In this document: one piece after another, positions 42,954 through 52,851 of the stretch
How the letters are laid out: each line of letters opens with the position of its first letter
Numbering within the stretch: the first letter of the stretch is position 1
Source of the DNA: Daejeonella sp. JGW-45
GTDB lineage: Bacteria; Bacteroidota; Bacteroidia; Sphingobacteriales; Sphingobacteriaceae
Direction of reading: 5' to 3'
DNA: 64,000 bases
NCBI RefSeq assembly: GCF_029360805.1
Contig: NZ_JARKNC010000002.1
Location: 227,978 to 291,977 of the forward strand
Made by a program: the position numbers and the translations under genes
The notes under the pieces: model-generated
What the model was told of the DNA's origin: nothing
What the model saw: the letters and a program-made list of their open reading frames with translations, nothing else
The model's database searches: none

Positions 42954-45521
42954 CTATCTGTTCTCCACCTCCACAACCCTTCCCCTTCTTCCCCTTACAT
43001 CAAATGCAGCAAAGCGGATCAGGCCCCTCTCAGATACCGGTCCGCTGTAAAGTTTACTTGCCGCTGAAGGCTCCGAGCCGTCGGCAGTATACCTGATATC
43101 CAGCCCCGGGTATTGTATTTTGGCAGTAATACGGCCATTTTCTGCTTTCAGTCCCGGTTCAGGAATACGATAAGAATATCCCTTATTATAATAGCTTAAG
43201 CGCGGAAGTTCGCGTTTACCCAGAAGGTTTGCAAACTGGTTCCATGACTTTGCATACAGCTCATCCGACCTGGCCTTGTCAGCGCTTGCAGCCCACTCAG
43301 GATCTTTAGCCCATGCCCGTTCGGCCAGGCCTAATAATTTGGGTAGCAGCATATATTCCACCCGGTTGGTGTCCACATTATTTTCGGACCATAGCAGTCC
43401 CTGTATGCCCACGATATTGGACTTGCCGTAATCGGTGAGCCTGATCTTCCCGGTTTGGTCGAGCTTGCCAATGGGATTACCCTGTCCATTTTCCTTTACA
43501 TTTTTGAGCATATCAAACGGGATCAGGTAGAAGGGCTTATCGGTATCAACAAATCCGCCCCATTTGTAACCCGGCTCGTAGTATGAATTGTTATAAGCAA
43601 GATCAAAATATTGGTTCGACACGGGGGACAGAACTACTTTATACCCACCGTTGGCCAAACGGTAAGCAAGATCCTCGGAACCGGAGCCGATGGTATTATT
43701 CCAAACGTTGAGCTGGAAATGGTCATCCGCAAAATCCGGATTGGAAATATAATGAGGCCTGCCGTCGAGAATGGTCTTCCGCATACCCGCCTCTTCCCAA
43801 CCGGAAAGATACAGGCCCCGCTTTTTTACCATCTCATTCAGTTTCCCAAAGTAATAATACCAGAGGTCGTCAGTATTTTTTATGGATGAATTTGTTTTTC
43901 TTAACTGGAGATATGCCGGGGACCTTTCCCAAACACCTGCAGGAACCTCATCGCCGCCAAAATGAATGGTCTTAAGAGGTGCATTAGCTTCCTTATACAT
44001 CAGGATCAGATCGTCGGTAACCCGCTCCATGAAATTGTAGGCCGATGGCAAAGCAACGCTGATCACATTATCATCCCAGCCCTGTACAGAGCGGTATTTC
44101 GAGGAGTCTGCCGGTTCGGTCAGGCGATACCTGCTTGCTTCGGCCGGTTTACCGGCTTTCATCAGTTTATGATAGCGGTTCTCCATCGATTTTATTGCGG
44201 CGCGCGCATGGCCGGGCGATTCGATCTCGGGGATCACGCTGATGTGCCGGCCGGCAGCATACCTGAGTATTTCGATAAAGTCAGAACGGCTGTAATGACC
44301 GCTGCCGGGAAGCACCTTTGTTGCCCCGCCAGACCCGAATGATGGCTGGATATTGTTTCTGTTGTCAACAGTATGCCCCCTGACACTTCCTACCTGGGTC
44401 AGTTCCGGTAATGAAGGGATCTCAATGCGCCAGCCTTCATCATCCGAAAAATGAAGGTGCAAAGTATTTAGTTTATACAGGCTCATCACATCCAGTATCT
44501 TGATCACTTCGCTTTTGGGCTGAAAATTGCGTGATACATCCAGCATCAGGCTGCGGTAGCCAAAACGGGGTGCATCCACAACCTCTACTCCCTGGAGCGG
44601 GATAGCCTTTTGTTTTTCCTTCCAGCTGGAGGGAGGCAACAGAGTTTTTAAGGACTGTATACCATAGAAGGCTCCTGCCGGTGTGGAAGCAGAAATAACA
44701 ACTCCATTAGGCGAAACCTTAAGGGAATAGCCTTCGGGAACGATCCGCATATTTTTTTGAAGGACAATGGAATTACCTGTAGGTACAAGTTTAACAATAC
44801 CGGGTTTTAAAAACAGTACCTTACCCAGTTCGGACGAGAGATAGGCAGCCTCTCTAGCAAAAGCAGGGTCAGCATAAATGCGGGTACCGGCGTAAAGTGA
44901 GAATTCTCCGCTCCCGGTATTATATGATACGGGACTTGGAAACACTTTAACCAGCTCACTTTCATCAATATCCTTTACAGCGGCACTTTTTGCAAAAATA
45001 TTAACCGGATTCATTGAACTGTTAGGAGCCGATGCCAGACTTTGAAGAAAGGCCCTATCGGGGTCGGGATAGGTTGCAGGTACCACAATAGCCTTTGCAG
45101 GTTCTTTGTCAAACACCAGGTAAAACCCCATGGGTGCCATCGTGATATTGTCGATCGTTCCGCCTCTGACCATCTGATAATTCAGGCTGCTATTTGCCGC
45201 AATACCCGCAAAGGTTGTATCAGGCCGGATCTTGTAAAGGTCGCCGTTTATATATGACATGTGCAGGCCGTGGCTCTCAGGTTTGGGGAAGCTGCCGCTG
45301 TAGTTAAAATACAGCGTCCATCCCCCGGACGGCAAGTCGATAGCCGAGTCATTTATGATCCTCAGGGTCGAAAGCGACTGGTTGTTACCCTCGAAATTAT
45401 TCCGGGCCGGCTGCCACTCTACTCTGAGTTTATAATCCGGGCTCTGACTATACGCAAAGGCAGAAACCTGCAGAATTAATAACAGAAGAAACGCGGTTTT
45501 AAAGAAGACAGATCTGTTCAT
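42954..45521 (-). CDS. beta-N-acetylhexosaminidase, glycoside hydrolase family 20
   Basis: The 855-residue protein has a signal peptide (about 1-25, ending AYS-Q). An N-terminal carbohydrate-binding domain of hexosaminidases (about 30-170) comes first, then the GH20b domain (about 190-310). The GH20 barrel follows, with MLDVSRNFQP, HLHFSDDEGWRIEIP and the catalytic pair Asp524-Glu525 in HFGGDEVPAGVW. A C-terminal chitobiase-type domain closes it. It removes terminal GlcNAc or GalNAc from chito-oligosaccharides, glycoproteins or murein fragments by the neighbouring-group mechanism. It follows the MG2-protein gene by 55 bp in the same direction. Confidence 0.93.
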   Translation of the reverse strand: MNRSVFFKTAFLLLLILQVSAFAYSQSPDYKLRVEWQPARNNFEGNNQSLSTLRIINDSAIDLPSGGWTLYFNYSGSFPKPESHGLHMSYINGDLYKIRPDTTFAGIAANSSLNYQMVRGGTIDNITMAPMGFYLVFDKEPAKAIVVPATYPDPDRAFLQSLASAPNSSMNPVNIFAKSAAVKDIDESELVKVFPSPVSYNTGSGEFSLYAGTRIYADPAFAREAAYLSSELGKVLFLKPGIVKLVPTGNSIVLQKNMRIVPEGYSLKVSPNGVVISASTPAGAFYGIQSLKTLLPPSSWKEKQKAIPLQGVEVVDAPRFGYRSLMLDVSRNFQPKSEVIKILDVMSLYKLNTLHLHFSDDEGWRIEIPSLPELTQVGSVRGHTVDNRNNIQPSFGSGGATKVLPGSGHYSRSDFIEILRYAAGRHISVIPEIESPGHARAAIKSMENRYHKLMKAGKPAEASRYRLTEPADSSKYRSVQGWDDNVISVALPSAYNFMERVTDDLILMYKEANAPLKTIHFGGDEVPAGVWERSPAYLQLRKTNSSIKNTDDLWYYYFGKLNEMVKKRGLYLSGWEEAGMRKTILDGRPHYISNPDFADDHFQLNVWNNTIGSGSEDLAYRLANGGYKVVLSPVSNQYFDLAYNNSYYEPGYKWGGFVDTDKPFYLIPFDMLKNVKENGQGNPIGKLDQTGKIRLTDYGKSNIVGIQGLLWSENNVDTNRVEYMLLPKLLGLAERAWAKDPEWAASADKARSDELYAKSWNQFANLLGKRELPRLSYYNKGYSYRIPEPGLKAENGRITAKIQYPGLDIRYTADGSEPSAASKLYSGPVSERGLIRFAAFDVRGRRGRVVEVENR

Positions 45522-45576
45522 ATTCTTAAATTACAAAAAATCATCCGGAGGTGCTCCTCATATCACGGATCTCAGG

Positions 45577-48000
45577 CTATTTAACCTCCAGTATAAGTTC
45601 GCCGGTCCCAACTCTCCCCGCAGCCGATATGCCCTGCAATTCAACCCTGTATTTCCCTTTTTTATCGGAAGTATAAAAACTGATAGTCTTTTTGCCGGAA
45701 CTGTCAATGCTTATATCCGGCGACCAGTATAGTAAATTTCTGAAGTCCGGCATACGGTCGGCCATCTGCTCCGCAGTTTCATAGGCCGGCGCATAAAACT
45801 CCCGTCTTAGCTGCGTGCCTTCATAATCCTGGACAGTAGCCCTGTGGTCCAGCTGGAAGTCGGGCAGGTTGCTCTTATACGACTTGAACTGGATTATGCT
45901 GTTAAAGATCACCGGGCCGTGGTAATATTTCTTGTCGAGGATCTCAACGGTTTTAACCTTCTTTGGATCATATCTGACCATCCTGGTACCACGGTCGAAT
46001 ACAGGAACCCCGTCATACACCAGCAGCGGCTCGACATTTCTATAGGGGTCATTATAATGCCGCTTAAAGGCTACCCAGAGACTAAATTCATCCCGCTGCC
46101 GGGTTACCGGCACCTCGGTAACATACTCCCTCAACACTTCTTCCATGGTATTGAACCGTACAAAATTATCGAGCAGGTAGCTTTTCACAGGCTGGAGGTA
46201 AAAGGAGCCGCTGTCTGTTACGGCAGGATAGAATGTTCGCAGCTTGTTGCCAAGGAACACATTCTGAACCTGGTTACCCACACTTTGTCCGAGCAGCGAT
46301 TCCCGGAAGCCCTCAGACAGGCTAAAGGCGGGAAGGGGGCTTTGAGAAAACTTGCCGGCGAAAGGGCTTGACAGTTCAATGGTATATGTCGAATCCCGCC
46401 TGAAGTCGGTTTGGGCTATCAGTTCCGATGGACCTGCGATGTCGTGGGTATAGAATGTAAGCTTACCTGAATTATCACTGCGCGCCGCGTATAGCTGGAA
46501 GTTCTTGCCGGGCACCGACAGATAGCTGACAATATCGCTGACCGGCGAGTTTGAGCGGATATCTTTAAGGCTTCCGGTGATGATGTGCCCCTGGATCTCG
46601 GGCAGATATTCAGTGGCCGGAGCTTTCCGCCCCAGAACGTCATCCCAAACAAACCGCCGCCAGCCATGTGTCAGCATCAGGTTATCGAGGTCTGCGTCTC
46701 CCTGCGCGTTTTTATTCCTGAAATAATAGCCCGGGTCTTCTACATTCCCTTTCAGCTCGGATTTCAGCCAGAGATAGTTTACAATGTCTAAACCCGGCAG
46801 CAAGCCGTCATGCGTATAGACAGAAACCGAAGCATTAACATCAGAAGCTTCGTTCTTTTCGTTAGTGGCTTCCAGGCTGATTGTTACCTTCTTACGGCTT
46901 CCATACTGCTCCTGGTCGGGCTGTATCCTGAACCTGAGTTCGGCTGATGGTCTTTTAAAATAGAGGCGCTCGCACACCGGCTGGCCGGCGCTGTTAAAAA
47001 CAGTTATATGCGATATCCCGTCGCCCAACCGGTCCTTATCCAGTTCAAAACTGCCCATGCCCGCGGCGAGGCTGATCTTTTCTGAAATCTTAGTCTCCTG
47101 CCTTGTATGGACCAGCAGCAGCGCCTGCTCTGAACCCTTCCCCTTAGAAGAGAGGGAAAGTTTCAGTTTATTGCCGCCCAGCTCCTGAACGGCCAGAACA
47201 TAGCCGCTCTCCCTGACTGCGGGTAGCTGCGTGGTGAAAGCTTGTTTACCAGGAATGCTGATCACTGCACGATAGGTTTTGCCTGCCTCGGGCTTAAACA
47301 TAAAGCTTCCGATACCAAACCGCTCGGGCCGGAAGGTTACAAGGGTATTATTATTCTCGTCTGTAACCGAGCCGCTGAATACGATGCCTTTGCCCCTTTC
47401 ATCGATGGCGCGATAGGCAATTTTAGAAGTCAGGCCCGCTACCAGCTCCCCGCCTTCGGGGAAGAATTGAATATCATGACCAGGGCTCAGCTCCGCAGGC
47501 ACCGCCGGCTTAGCCAGGGTGTTGACAATATAAAGGGGTTTCTCAAAGAAATAGCCGGGACTAAAGTTCTTCATCCAATTGGTGTACGACCTGATGCGGT
47601 AGGTCCCCGAGGCAAGATCAGCAGGCAATTGGAAGGAGCCGTTTCCGCTGCCGCCTGCGATAGCATTTTTGGCCTGGAAAATTGCTTTGTTATCCTTGTC
47701 GAGGATTTCGGTATAAACGATCTCGCTAAAATCGATCGGAGTATTGTTTGCGGCTCCGACATGGTAGGCTTTAAACCACACGATCTCACCCGGCAGGTAC
47801 ATACTCTTGTCGGTATGCAGGTAGATCTTTTCCTGCAGGCTCTTTTTTGCATAGCTGTTAAACCGTGCTGTCACTGTATCAAGTACGGCAGACTGCGCCA
47901 GCAAAGTTTGAGCGGAAAGCAGCAGTACCAGGAAGCAGGCGCAGCTTGCTGTTAATAACCGGGCTTTCAGTTTATATCCTGGCGTTGTTCTCATCTTCAT
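45577..48000 (-). CDS. MG2-domain secreted or outer-membrane protein
   Basis: The 807-residue protein has a signal peptide (about 1-35, ending LLA-Q), then EKIYLHTDKSMYLPGEIVWFKAY, the entry to an MG2 (alpha-2-macroglobulin-type) domain. Several immunoglobulin-like domains follow. A short plug-like segment in the last third (VEPLLVYDGVPVFDRG and VKTVEILDKKYY) recalls TonB-receptor plugs, but there is no barrel. Such proteins recur next to DUF4249 and TonB-receptor genes in Bacteroidota; their task is not established. It starts 1 bp after the DUF4249 gene, so the operon is tight. Confidence 0.78.
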   Translation of the reverse strand: MKMRTTPGYKLKARLLTASCACFLVLLLSAQTLLAQSAVLDTVTARFNSYAKKSLQEKIYLHTDKSMYLPGEIVWFKAYHVGAANNTPIDFSEIVYTEILDKDNKAIFQAKNAIAGGSGNGSFQLPADLASGTYRIRSYTNWMKNFSPGYFFEKPLYIVNTLAKPAVPAELSPGHDIQFFPEGGELVAGLTSKIAYRAIDERGKGIVFSGSVTDENNNTLVTFRPERFGIGSFMFKPEAGKTYRAVISIPGKQAFTTQLPAVRESGYVLAVQELGGNKLKLSLSSKGKGSEQALLLVHTRQETKISEKISLAAGMGSFELDKDRLGDGISHITVFNSAGQPVCERLYFKRPSAELRFRIQPDQEQYGSRKKVTISLEATNEKNEASDVNASVSVYTHDGLLPGLDIVNYLWLKSELKGNVEDPGYYFRNKNAQGDADLDNLMLTHGWRRFVWDDVLGRKAPATEYLPEIQGHIITGSLKDIRSNSPVSDIVSYLSVPGKNFQLYAARSDNSGKLTFYTHDIAGPSELIAQTDFRRDSTYTIELSSPFAGKFSQSPLPAFSLSEGFRESLLGQSVGNQVQNVFLGNKLRTFYPAVTDSGSFYLQPVKSYLLDNFVRFNTMEEVLREYVTEVPVTRQRDEFSLWVAFKRHYNDPYRNVEPLLVYDGVPVFDRGTRMVRYDPKKVKTVEILDKKYYHGPVIFNSIIQFKSYKSNLPDFQLDHRATVQDYEGTQLRREFYAPAYETAEQMADRMPDFRNLLYWSPDISIDSSGKKTISFYTSDKKGKYRVELQGISAAGRVGTGELILEVK

Positions 48001-48001
48001 C

Positions 48002-49156
48002 TTACCAAAAAGCCGGTTTATTATTGTTCCCTCCGCGGCTCCTGCAGTCCATACAGTTAATACTTAGGCCTTCCCAGGCTTCTATTCCCCCTCCAGCGCT
48101 GATAATCGGGGTACGGGGTATCAGCTGTCCCGAATTAAATGCTACCAGGCTGTCCGCATTATTCTTCACTATAGGATTTACACAGCTTAACCGAAATCCC
48201 CACGACTGAAGCTCGTTCCTTTCAATAAAGATCCGCTTTTCCTGGACAGATGCGATGCCGATAAAACCGATCGCAATATCTTTCGGGTCATTTATATTCC
48301 TGATGTTACCGATCAGCTCTGATGGCTGAGCGTCAAAGAATGATCCTAATTGTTCCGAATTCCTTTTCATCATACTCAAGTATTCAAATGCTTCAAAAGG
48401 CAGCGCATACTGTCTTACAAGGACGCTATATCTCACCGCCAGTTTTTCTGAATTATCAGGAATAAACACCACCCGGTGCTTTGATACTACGTCACTTGTA
48501 AGCGGAGCGGTTGAAAATATATCAATATTGGTGGAACGGCCGGATTTATAACAGGTTAACATAAGCGGCGTCTCCTTTGGGTCTCTGGACACGACACTGC
48601 CCTTCCCGTTGGATAAGGGCATTCCTTTGTACAGGGATTCATCAAGAGACCGCAGCTCCCAATCTTCCTCGTAATCCCACTGATAATACCGGGTGTTGTT
48701 TTGACTATCATGCGCATCTACATAGATTCCCACACCACCCGGTTCTCTTACCCATGCCAAATTATCGATCAGAGGCGTATTTTTTACGCCCATAGGATCT
48801 GACATGTATTCGGCGCCGGCGGCGGTTTTGATCTTTAACCGGTATTTTTGGGCGCTATTAAGGCTTAGTTGGGGAATTGAGTAAAGCCCGTTCCCTTTTT
48901 CTGTTAATGTAAATGCCGCGTTATTTTCAGCGAGCACCTGAACAGATGCCTTTAATTCAGCCTTAACCGCGACTTTATCATCAAGATCAAGCGTACGGCT
49001 TAAATAGATATTAGTTACTCCTGAAGGATTTATCACTCCCTCAACGATCAATGCACTTGAAAAACCCTTAATGGTTTCGGGATTAAATGGCTTCCTGCAT
49101 CCGGGCGACGTTAGGAGAGTTGAAAATAAAGACAGAATTAATAACTTCCTGATCAT
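48002..49156 (-). CDS. DUF4249-family lipoprotein
   Basis: The 384-residue protein begins MIRKLLILSLFSTLLTSPGC, with the lipid-attached Cys at residue 20. The first strands (LIVEGVINPSGVTNIYLSRT, then ASVQVLAENNAAFTLTEKG) are the standard DUF4249 opening. DUF4249 proteins are encoded directly after TonB-dependent receptors and presumably sit at the outer membrane as their partners, in a way like SusD. It starts 4 bp after the receptor gene and is followed after 1 bp by the MG2 gene. Confidence 0.85.
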   Translation of the reverse strand: MIRKLLILSLFSTLLTSPGCRKPFNPETIKGFSSALIVEGVINPSGVTNIYLSRTLDLDDKVAVKAELKASVQVLAENNAAFTLTEKGNGLYSIPQLSLNSAQKYRLKIKTAAGAEYMSDPMGVKNTPLIDNLAWVREPGGVGIYVDAHDSQNNTRYYQWDYEEDWELRSLDESLYKGMPLSNGKGSVVSRDPKETPLMLTCYKSGRSTNIDIFSTAPLTSDVVSKHRVVFIPDNSEKLAVRYSVLVRQYALPFEAFEYLSMMKRNSEQLGSFFDAQPSELIGNIRNINDPKDIAIGFIGIASVQEKRIFIERNELQSWGFRLSCVNPIVKNNADSLVAFNSGQLIPRTPIISAGGGIEAWEGLSINCMDCRSRGGNNNKPAFW

Positions 49157-49160
49157 GTAT

Positions 49161-51947
49161 TTAAAATCTAATATTATAATTCACGTAGGGTATCGCATTG
49201 CCAAAAACGGATAACCGATAGCCTTTTATCATCCCCTGTTCAGAAGTAAAATAGGTAGAATATGGATTATCCCGGCCGGTTAAATTATATACTCCGACAG
49301 TCCAGGAGCTATGTGTAAGCTGATGAATTTTGTGGTTGCCCTCAATGTTCATGGAGACATCTGTCCGGAAATAATCCGGAATACGAAGTTCGTTCCTTCC
49401 GGAATAACGTGCTCTAAGTGAGCCGGCATAAAAATATTTGCCAACGGGTACTGTTATCGGCCTGCCTGTGCTGTACGTTGTATTCAGCGACATGCTGAAC
49501 CTGTGAGAGAAACGGTAATTGCCCACCAGGGTGAAATCATGAGGCTTGTCGAAATTCGAGGGATAATAATCGCCATTATTAATCAACTGGGCAGCAGTGG
49601 GATCATTCATACGAAGCAGTGTCCGCGACCAGGTATAGCCCAGCCAGCCATTAAGCTTACCGGTGAGCTTTTTCACTAAAAACTCTAACCCATAGGCCTT
49701 TCCGTTAGTGTTGATCACGTCCCGTTCTATGTTATGGTTCATGACCAGGATAGCGCCGTTCTTATAGTCCAGGTAGTCTTTAATACGCTTATAGTAGCCT
49801 TCAACAGAGGTTTCGATGGTGTTGGATTTAAAGTTCTTATAAAGTCCCAGCGAAACCTGGTCGCCATACTGCGGCCTGATATTAGGATCGCTGAGTTTCC
49901 AGATATCTGTAGGAGCCATAGCTACCGTATTGGAAAGCACGTGAATGTATTGGCGGAGGGTGTTATACCCGGTCTTGACCGACAGGTCTTCGCTGATCTG
50001 GTAGCGGGCCGAAAATCGCAGCTCGGGTCCGTGGTAAGTTTTAATAAAATCACCTTTGTTAAAGGCGGTCGTTCCTGTCAGGTTAGCTTCCGACCGCGGC
50101 AGGCCTGGTGCGTAGGAGTCAATGTCTTGCGGGCCCTGGTAATTAAACATCGAATACCTCACTCCCAGATCAAAAGAAAGACTCGGGGTAAGATCAAAGC
50201 GGTCGCCAAAGTACACAGCACTTTCCAGGGCCTGCTCGGTGTCTATTATATCCCGCGCAATCAGCGACTCTCCGCCGACAGGCGTAAACGACCCTGGCTG
50301 GAGCCTGTATTGAATAGTGCTCACACCGAAATCCAGGGTATGCTTAGGGCTCAGGTAATAATTAAAATCGGCTTTGGCGTTCAGCTGTTTAATATCGAAG
50401 CCAAGCTTGTAGGCGTTGACCGGATTAACATCCGAACGGGTATTATACTGGTACCCGCTAAAGCCGCCTACAAGGACACTGGTGAATTTATTGTTAAACA
50501 CATGCTTCCATTTTACTGACAGGGCTTTATTGCTGTACGCGTATGAAGTATCGCTGTTCAGGTTGGAATCATCATTGCTTAGGTAGCCGGTAATATACAG
50601 ATTGCTCTTTTCGCTGATCTTATGGCTAAGTCTCACGTTTGCATCGTAAAAAGAAGCTTTGCTGTTTTTATAATTCGAGTCTTCCGGAAGCAGCTTTAAC
50701 AGCCAGTTCGAATAGGTAGTTCGCCCGCCCAGAATAAACGAGGTCTTATCTTTAACGATCGGGCCTTCCACATTCAGACGGCTTGTAAGCAGTCCTATAC
50801 CGGCAGTACCGGCCAGTTTTTTGGTATTCCCGTCTTTACTGTTTGCATCCAGCACAGCCGAAAGACGCCCGCCGTAACGCGCCGGGATACTGCTTTTATA
50901 CAGTTCCACGTCTTTTACGACATCGGGGTTAAAGGCAGAAAAGAAGCCAAAAAAGTGAGAAGGGTTATATATCGTGAGATCGTCAAACAGGATGAGGTTC
51001 TGGTCTACCGCACCGCCCCTGACATTGAAGCCGCTGGCAGCTTCGCCCACGGTCTTAACACCAGGAAGAGTGAGCATCACCCGCACCACGTCAGCTTCGC
51101 CAAACACCACCGGCACCTGTTTGATGGTAGCGATGTTTAGCTTTTCGACTCCCATCTGCACATTTCTTACGTTGGCCGAGCTTTCTGCAGAGATCACTAC
51201 CTCGCGCAGCGACAGCACCTGGGTTTTGATCTCAATATCCAGTTTTCCTTCGGAATAAAGCATGATCCTTCGTTTGGAATCGGTAATGCCCAGCGCCTTA
51301 ATGTTCAGGTTATGAGCTCCGCGCGGCAGTATCAGGGAATAATAGCCGAACTGGTCGGTATATGTTCCAATACGCGGGTTTTCCGTAAATACGGCAGCGC
51401 CGATGATCGCTGCGCCATTAGCCGCATCCCTTACATATCCTGCAAGGGAAACGCTTCCCCCCTGGCCCGCAGCGGATTTATTTCCGATCTCTACAAGTTT
51501 ATTCTCCTGCGAAGATGTTACGCTCCCCTGTTCGTCCTGGTTATACAGCTGGGCCAGAGCTGAAGGTTCCTTCTGGCTCGCTATCCGGGCTGCATCGCGT
51601 TCCGCATCGAATAGTCCGTAAGGAAGTGAGGCAAATATTTCCCTGCCTTTTGTAAGGAAGACATTCCCCCCGGGGTCGATGGTGAATTTAACCGGTGTCT
51701 TTTCAAATGCTTTCTTCAGCACCACAGCAAGCGGTTCGGAGTCGACCCTGGCAGTTATGCGAATACTGTCCAGTTGTTTCACATCGAAATAGAAGCGTAC
51801 GCTGGTTTTTGACTCGATGTCAGTTGCCAGCTGCGTTATGGTAGCGTTAGACAGGTCTATGCTCAGGACCCGCGGCGGTACCTGCGCGCCGGCGCTAATG
51901 GCGACAAACAAGCAGCAGATCAGGATCAGGTTGCGAATGGCTCTCAT
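49161..51947 (-). CDS. TonB-dependent outer-membrane receptor with STN-like and carboxypeptidase-like domains
   Basis: The 928-residue protein has a signal peptide (1-21). An STN-like domain (about 25-97, ATITQLATDIESKTSVRFYFD) and a carboxypeptidase-like repeat (about 165-245) come next. The plug (about 260-370, with NVRGGAVDQNLILFDDLTIYNPSHFFGFFSAF) and a 22-strand barrel follow. It takes up a large or scarce nutrient with TonB energy, but it is not of the SusC branch and has no SusD partner; DUF4249 takes that place. Its start overlaps the preceding 244-residue gene by 4 bp (ATGA). No FecR or sigma gene is nearby. Confidence 0.9.
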   Translation of the reverse strand: MRAIRNLILICCLFVAISAGAQVPPRVLSIDLSNATITQLATDIESKTSVRFYFDVKQLDSIRITARVDSEPLAVVLKKAFEKTPVKFTIDPGGNVFLTKGREIFASLPYGLFDAERDAARIASQKEPSALAQLYNQDEQGSVTSSQENKLVEIGNKSAAGQGGSVSLAGYVRDAANGAAIIGAAVFTENPRIGTYTDQFGYYSLILPRGAHNLNIKALGITDSKRRIMLYSEGKLDIEIKTQVLSLREVVISAESSANVRNVQMGVEKLNIATIKQVPVVFGEADVVRVMLTLPGVKTVGEAASGFNVRGGAVDQNLILFDDLTIYNPSHFFGFFSAFNPDVVKDVELYKSSIPARYGGRLSAVLDANSKDGNTKKLAGTAGIGLLTSRLNVEGPIVKDKTSFILGGRTTYSNWLLKLLPEDSNYKNSKASFYDANVRLSHKISEKSNLYITGYLSNDDSNLNSDTSYAYSNKALSVKWKHVFNNKFTSVLVGGFSGYQYNTRSDVNPVNAYKLGFDIKQLNAKADFNYYLSPKHTLDFGVSTIQYRLQPGSFTPVGGESLIARDIIDTEQALESAVYFGDRFDLTPSLSFDLGVRYSMFNYQGPQDIDSYAPGLPRSEANLTGTTAFNKGDFIKTYHGPELRFSARYQISEDLSVKTGYNTLRQYIHVLSNTVAMAPTDIWKLSDPNIRPQYGDQVSLGLYKNFKSNTIETSVEGYYKRIKDYLDYKNGAILVMNHNIERDVINTNGKAYGLEFLVKKLTGKLNGWLGYTWSRTLLRMNDPTAAQLINNGDYYPSNFDKPHDFTLVGNYRFSHRFSMSLNTTYSTGRPITVPVGKYFYAGSLRARYSGRNELRIPDYFRTDVSMNIEGNHKIHQLTHSSWTVGVYNLTGRDNPYSTYFTSEQGMIKGYRLSVFGNAIPYVNYNIRF

Positions 51948-52678
51948 AGCTGACTATTTAATTCATCATAATAAGCGACCATTATAATAATGGCTTTTTC
52001 GCGTTCTTTATTGAACCTGATCTTAGTTTGTTTAAGATCGGCCTGGATCTCCTTTTGATATTTGCCGAGCGCCTGCAGCACCGACTTCTGGCTCGAAACC
52101 TGTTTATATTCTGTACCGGTGCGAATAAACACCGCGTTCTTCTCATTTGAAAAGCTTACCCATACGCCGTCTATGTTGGTGTTGATCAGGAAGTCTTTAG
52201 ACCGCCTGACAAGCACTTCCGATTTTTTGTGATACAGCTGATCATAAAAGCCTTTTGCAAGTCCGGTGCGCCCGGATGCCGTCTCGTCTATTTTAATATA
52301 ATGATGACCTGAAATGGAAAAGTCCCTGATCCTTTCCGGATGCAGGCTTATCCTGGAAAAATTATCGTAACGCTGGATAATAACCTCATTCTTCGCAAGA
52401 TCATACCACATAGGGATATCCTTATACTGTATCCCATCATAATATATTTCTCCTTTAAATGGCTCCGCTGATAAAAAGAAAGGGTGACCATCTTTTACCG
52501 GATGAGGGTATCCTAAATAATCAGGTCCGCTGTAAATGCCTGCCTGCTGCGACAGGCTGTTGACATACAGCTGCCGTGCGTGCTGCAATGCGCTTGTTTC
52601 GTTAGCACCACCGGACTGACAATAGGATATCTTGAAAAATGAGCAAAGGAATAAGACCGCAAGAAGGCATTTGCTCAT
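51944..52678 (-). CDS. secreted protein of unknown function, first gene of the receptor operon
   Basis: I do not recognise a named domain in this 244-residue protein. It has a signal peptide (MSKCLLAVLFLCSFFKISYC, residues 1-20) and a beta-rich body with GEIYYDGIQYKDIPMWYDLAKNEVIIQ, then FLINTNIDGVW, and a charged helical C-terminus (KEIQADLKQTKIRFNKEREKAIIIM). The YYDG...Y-D-L pattern is seen in many small Bacteroidota secreted proteins beside TonB receptors. Translation is coupled to the receptor by a 4-bp overlap. Confidence 0.75.
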   Translation of the reverse strand: MSKCLLAVLFLCSFFKISYCQSGGANETSALQHARQLYVNSLSQQAGIYSGPDYLGYPHPVKDGHPFFLSAEPFKGEIYYDGIQYKDIPMWYDLAKNEVIIQRYDNFSRISLHPERIRDFSISGHHYIKIDETASGRTGLAKGFYDQLYHKKSEVLVRRSKDFLINTNIDGVWVSFSNEKNAVFIRTGTEYKQVSSQKSVLQALGKYQKEIQADLKQTKIRFNKEREKAIIIMVAYYDELNSQL

Positions 52679-52851
52679 AAATGATCGTATAGTTCGTTCA
52701 TAAAGTTTTTATAATACAGGATAGATCAGGGCACAATTCATAAATGTAATATAAATCATACAAATTGTAAAATACTTATGATCAGGTATTTTAAAAAGGA
52801 CGATTTAAAACACTTTGATCAGGCTTACTGTTAATAAGCAAAAACGCGATT

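Noticed and set aside
47242-47955. Plus-strand open frame of 237 codons
   Set aside because: It is opposite the MG2-domain gene and shows no family signature or signal peptide.
49734-50519. Plus-strand open frame of 261 codons
   Set aside because: It is antisense to the receptor barrel and has no domain.
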